Positions 61,101-64,000 of a stretch of 64,000 nucleotides of DNA are shown here, in pieces (position 1 is the stretch's first letter; each line of letters begins with the position of its first letter). This stretch comes from Triops longicaudatus (lineage: Eukaryota; Arthropoda; Branchiopoda; Notostraca; Triopsidae), in assembly GCA_022885665.1 (NCBI GenBank), contig JAGQDJ010000023.1, forward strand, positions 558,001 to 622,000. Reading direction: 5' to 3'. The translations under genes and the position numbers were made by a program. Under the pieces are notes generated by a model. It did not search any database. It worked only from the letters and a program-made list of their open reading frames with translations, and was not told where the DNA came from.

Positions 61101-64000
61101 TCGGAAATACAATGAATATTTGTGGAAACTTTAATGTCAGAAAGTTATGCTACAAAACGCGACTGGTGCATGACGTAGACTTTTCTAAAAATTGCTATTG
61201 ATAATATGCCGTGAATGCGACAATTTTTCGACTTTTGACCGAGAAACAAAACCTGGGTTAGGTTAGGTTTCATTGGTTTAAGACGGACCATCTCGCATGG
61301 CGACACATTCACTTAACGCGAGCATTGTTAACAACAGATACATTACATAATCGTGTAAAAATAAGAAAAAAATGTTTAAATTAGGTCTAAAATCTTCGTG
61401 TATGCAAATCATCGAAATAGTGCATTTTGTACAAATTGTTGGTCATTCCCGGTCCTTTCTTTAAATCTTAAAATTTTGTCCATGGTGGTGGGAATGCTTT
61501 TGGTCTTGTCGAATAATTGTTTTTCTTTCCGACGTAGAAAGTTCATCTAATAGCTCCTTGATCACGCATCCCTCGTATGTAAAAAAAAATCTCGCACAGG
61601 CTACTAAAATAGATTAGACGATTTTGACGCAATCAACGTTAAAATTCGCAAGTATAAACTTCTCTATTCCACAGCAATAAATCTCAGAGAAAATTACCAA
61701 ACATATTTTTTAAGTATAAAAGTGGATAAAAAAGTGGAAGGTATAACTAATAAAAGTCTTATTCTAAAAAAAAAACGGAAATGTATTTAACGGTTTTCAA
61801 GAATTATTAAAAAAACTTTTCACGCCATTCCTAGGTTTATACTCAAGAGAAAGATTGTTAAACAGTGGCTTTAAATGTACGATTCAATATGGTATTTCTG
61901 CTGAACTGCCACATTATGTCAACTTATGCTTCACCTGTCAAGTGACTGGGGAAAATATAATTTTGAACAATATAATAAAGGAATATAAAAATTGACCATA
62001 ATTTTTCTCTCCGTCCAGAGAAGGAAATCTTTCTGTATTGATTGAAAAAACTTAAAAGGCGAAAAAAAGCCTGAATTGTGTATTTTTGAAAGCTTAACAA
62101 TCTTTTAACACGTTTTTCTTTTAACTAAAGTCGCGTTTAATAAGCACAATAGATCCCCTTTACTCATCCAGTCAATAAAAAACGTGATTCAATGACTCCT
62201 TGTAGCCCACCCCCCTTCAAACTTGAGCCTTTTCTCTCGACCGAAGTAGATCCAGAGATGAAAGAGTACCTTTCTCAACTCCTGACGACAAACTTAGGCC
62301 ATACAATATCTTCTGACTTAACAAGCGCCAAAAGCATGTTATCACTGTTTTTCCAAGCCAGTGATCCGGCAAGACGCTATGTAAATTGCGTTCGCTACCG
62401 TGGTTTGCAATGAGAAACCACATCACTTTCGTTGATTTGCTGATGCAGTCACTGCCTTGGTGCTGTAAATTAGGGAAGCGTACACGCGGGTGCGTTTCTG
62501 TATCTAGACCCCTCACACAGCCTCGAGTTTACTTTAATTAAAAGTAGAGTATCTCATAAAGGAAGTTATTCTTCTCGTCTCAAAGGCATTACGTATCACG
62601 GCCGACATTAATGGTCGAGATTACTGGACGCACGACCTTTTTTAAGGGTAGCAACATCAATCCGCAAAGAAAGTTACAAGTAATAAAGCAGTTCGCCTCG
62701 TTTTCTCGCCATTTCTGCTCTGTCTGTCACAAAAGTGGGAGAAGAGATACGCTTAAATTGTACTGCAGGTACAGAATGACATCACAGGACAAGGTCCTGA
62801 TTTTTCAAGAACTGTCAGTAGCTCACCAAAGAAAATAAAAACTACTACAACAACTTTGTACAGAGAAGAGTTCAGCGAGTATATTCACACACGGAGTATT
62901 CCTGTGGTACCACGAAACGAACTGCCCCATTACGTTCCCTCCTTCCGTATGTATCCAGCTCGTTAATCTTGCCCTGTCATGTAACAATGAGTTTGCATGT
63001 CAACAGGGATTTTCTCCTCAAACTTCCCATCGCACAAAACCGACATCTCAAGCTCGTCGGGGGGGCTGGGCACCGTACCTTTTTTCTGCCACCCAAAAAG
63101 TATAGTAGAGCAATTCAAAGCAATTGCTTAAAAATTATGCTCAGGAAGAAGTTTCAAGCCCCCAAGGGGAAAATTGCGCTGCCCTGGTCTCATAACCACA
63201 CACTGAGGAAAGTAAACCTTTTAAATTCCACAACACAATCTACACGCTTACTTTTCACAAAGAACGGCGAGCAACAGCCGAAACTTCCTTCACTTCTTTA
63301 GCATTAATAAAAAAGAGTGAGGCAAAGCGACGCAAAATGAAAAACAGAACTTAATCTAAGAAGTGGGAATAAATTTGATTTTCTTTGTTAAGTTTTTTCC
63401 CCCCTTTCTTGCCTCAGACAGACTCTTCCTTGGGGTAATACTTCTTGCCATTTCTTCAAGATAACGCCAAACCAAATCTTTCGGTACTTTCGCGTCCTGT
63501 CGCTGCCGAGAATTGCTCAGTCCTACCAAAAGAGAAAACCTACTGAAAACAGCAAAAGAAGCTTTTCAGCACCATTCAACAGTGAGTTAAAAAAAGGCAA
63601 CGTCACATTCTACAGCATTATCCATGCACAACTCACACACTTAATGTAAACGAGATCATGAATCGTAGATAAAGTATCCTCTTAATAGAATAACATCTTC
63701 GAATTTTCCAAGACTGTGAGAATCGAGTTGATGAGAAATATTTAAAAACAGAGATGTACGTTTTACATATCCACTCCTACACCCTTCCCGAAAAATCTGC
63801 CTTAATTCAATACGAATTTCCCCCTTGTATCTAGATGATTCTGAACAACTTTAAAACCACGACTAAGAGCTAAGTTTCTCCCAAAACAACGGTGAGCATC
63901 TTATACGTTTGCCTGCCAATAATCCATACATACCACGAAGGTTACGACTCGCCACAATGACAAACGATAGGACGAAAGAAGCTCAGAATTTGAAGTTTCT
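55153..64000. other. Gene-poor region downstream of the beat-family gene
   Basis: No gene is supported in these 8.8 kb. The beat 3'UTR probably ends after the AATAAA at 55467-55472. A frame at about 57003-57330 encodes a Cys-rich 108-codon segment, described in the findings. Other frames (58021-58218, 62969-63301 and similar) show no domain or exon structure. No tRNA was found by searching for T-loop motifs by eye. Confidence 0.5.
55467..55472 (+). promoter_or_regulatory. Candidate polyadenylation signal of the beat-family gene
   Basis: The first canonical AATAAA after the stop codon lies 315 bp downstream. Confidence 0.45.

Noticed and set aside
62969..63301. 110-codon frame near the right end
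   Set aside because: Low-complexity content, no domain and no flanking exons.

Overview
This is a stretch of arthropod nuclear DNA, most likely from a pancrustacean with compact genes. The genes are split by many spliceosomal introns, mostly 48-110 bp long. Two genes have TATA boxes about 28-32 bp upstream of a CAGT-type initiator. A beaten-path-type immunoglobulin gene, an arthropod family, lies near the right end. Bacterial features such as operons and Shine-Dalgarno sites are absent. The species cannot be named from the sequence alone. Gene models were assembled by hand from open frames, splice sites, reading phase and remembered family similarity.

Layout. 1-1.2 kb: 5' part of a secreted acidic/tyrosine-rich protein on the minus strand, with a TATA promoter and a CRE palindrome. 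1.2-7.5 kb: gene-poor DNA. 7.5-9.1 kb: 7B2, the chaperone of prohormone convertase 2 (+). 11.0-13.7 kb: me31B/DDX6 RNA helicase (-), whose one long intron carries a likely C/D-box snoRNA. 14.8-17.2 kb: DDX28-like mitochondrial DEAD-box helicase (+), converging on ZNRD2 (-, 17.3-18.1 kb). 20.0-22.0 kb: Lines homolog LINS1 (-). 22.3-23.3 kb: SAM-dependent methyltransferase (-). 24.2-27.5 kb: secreted haem peroxidase with a CLIP-like N-terminus (+). 27.7-29.0 kb: DRAP1/NC2-alpha (-), containing a U12-type AT-AC intron, head to head with 29.2-33.8 kb codanin-1 (CDAN1, +). 33.8-53.6 kb: a long gene-poor stretch with decayed pogo/Tigger-type transposon traces, low-complexity DNA and probably the signal-peptide exon and 7.3-kb first intron of the beat gene. 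53.6-55.2 kb: the two-immunoglobulin beat-family body (+). 55.2-64 kb: no supported gene.

Functionally, the 11-34 kb block is a cluster of broadly expressed genes for RNA helicases, transcriptional repression, histone supply and tRNA-independent housekeeping, with a secreted peroxidase inserted in it. They share promoters or abut tail to tail but do not form a pathway. The left end looks neuroendocrine: 7B2, a secreted precursor-like protein, and four perfect CRE palindromes within 6 kb. The right end is a neural adhesion/guidance gene. The most notable observations are the predicted 2'-O-methylation guide snoRNA in the me31B intron, matching the 28S rRNA site served by yeast snR63 and vertebrate U46, and the AT-AC intron in DRAP1.
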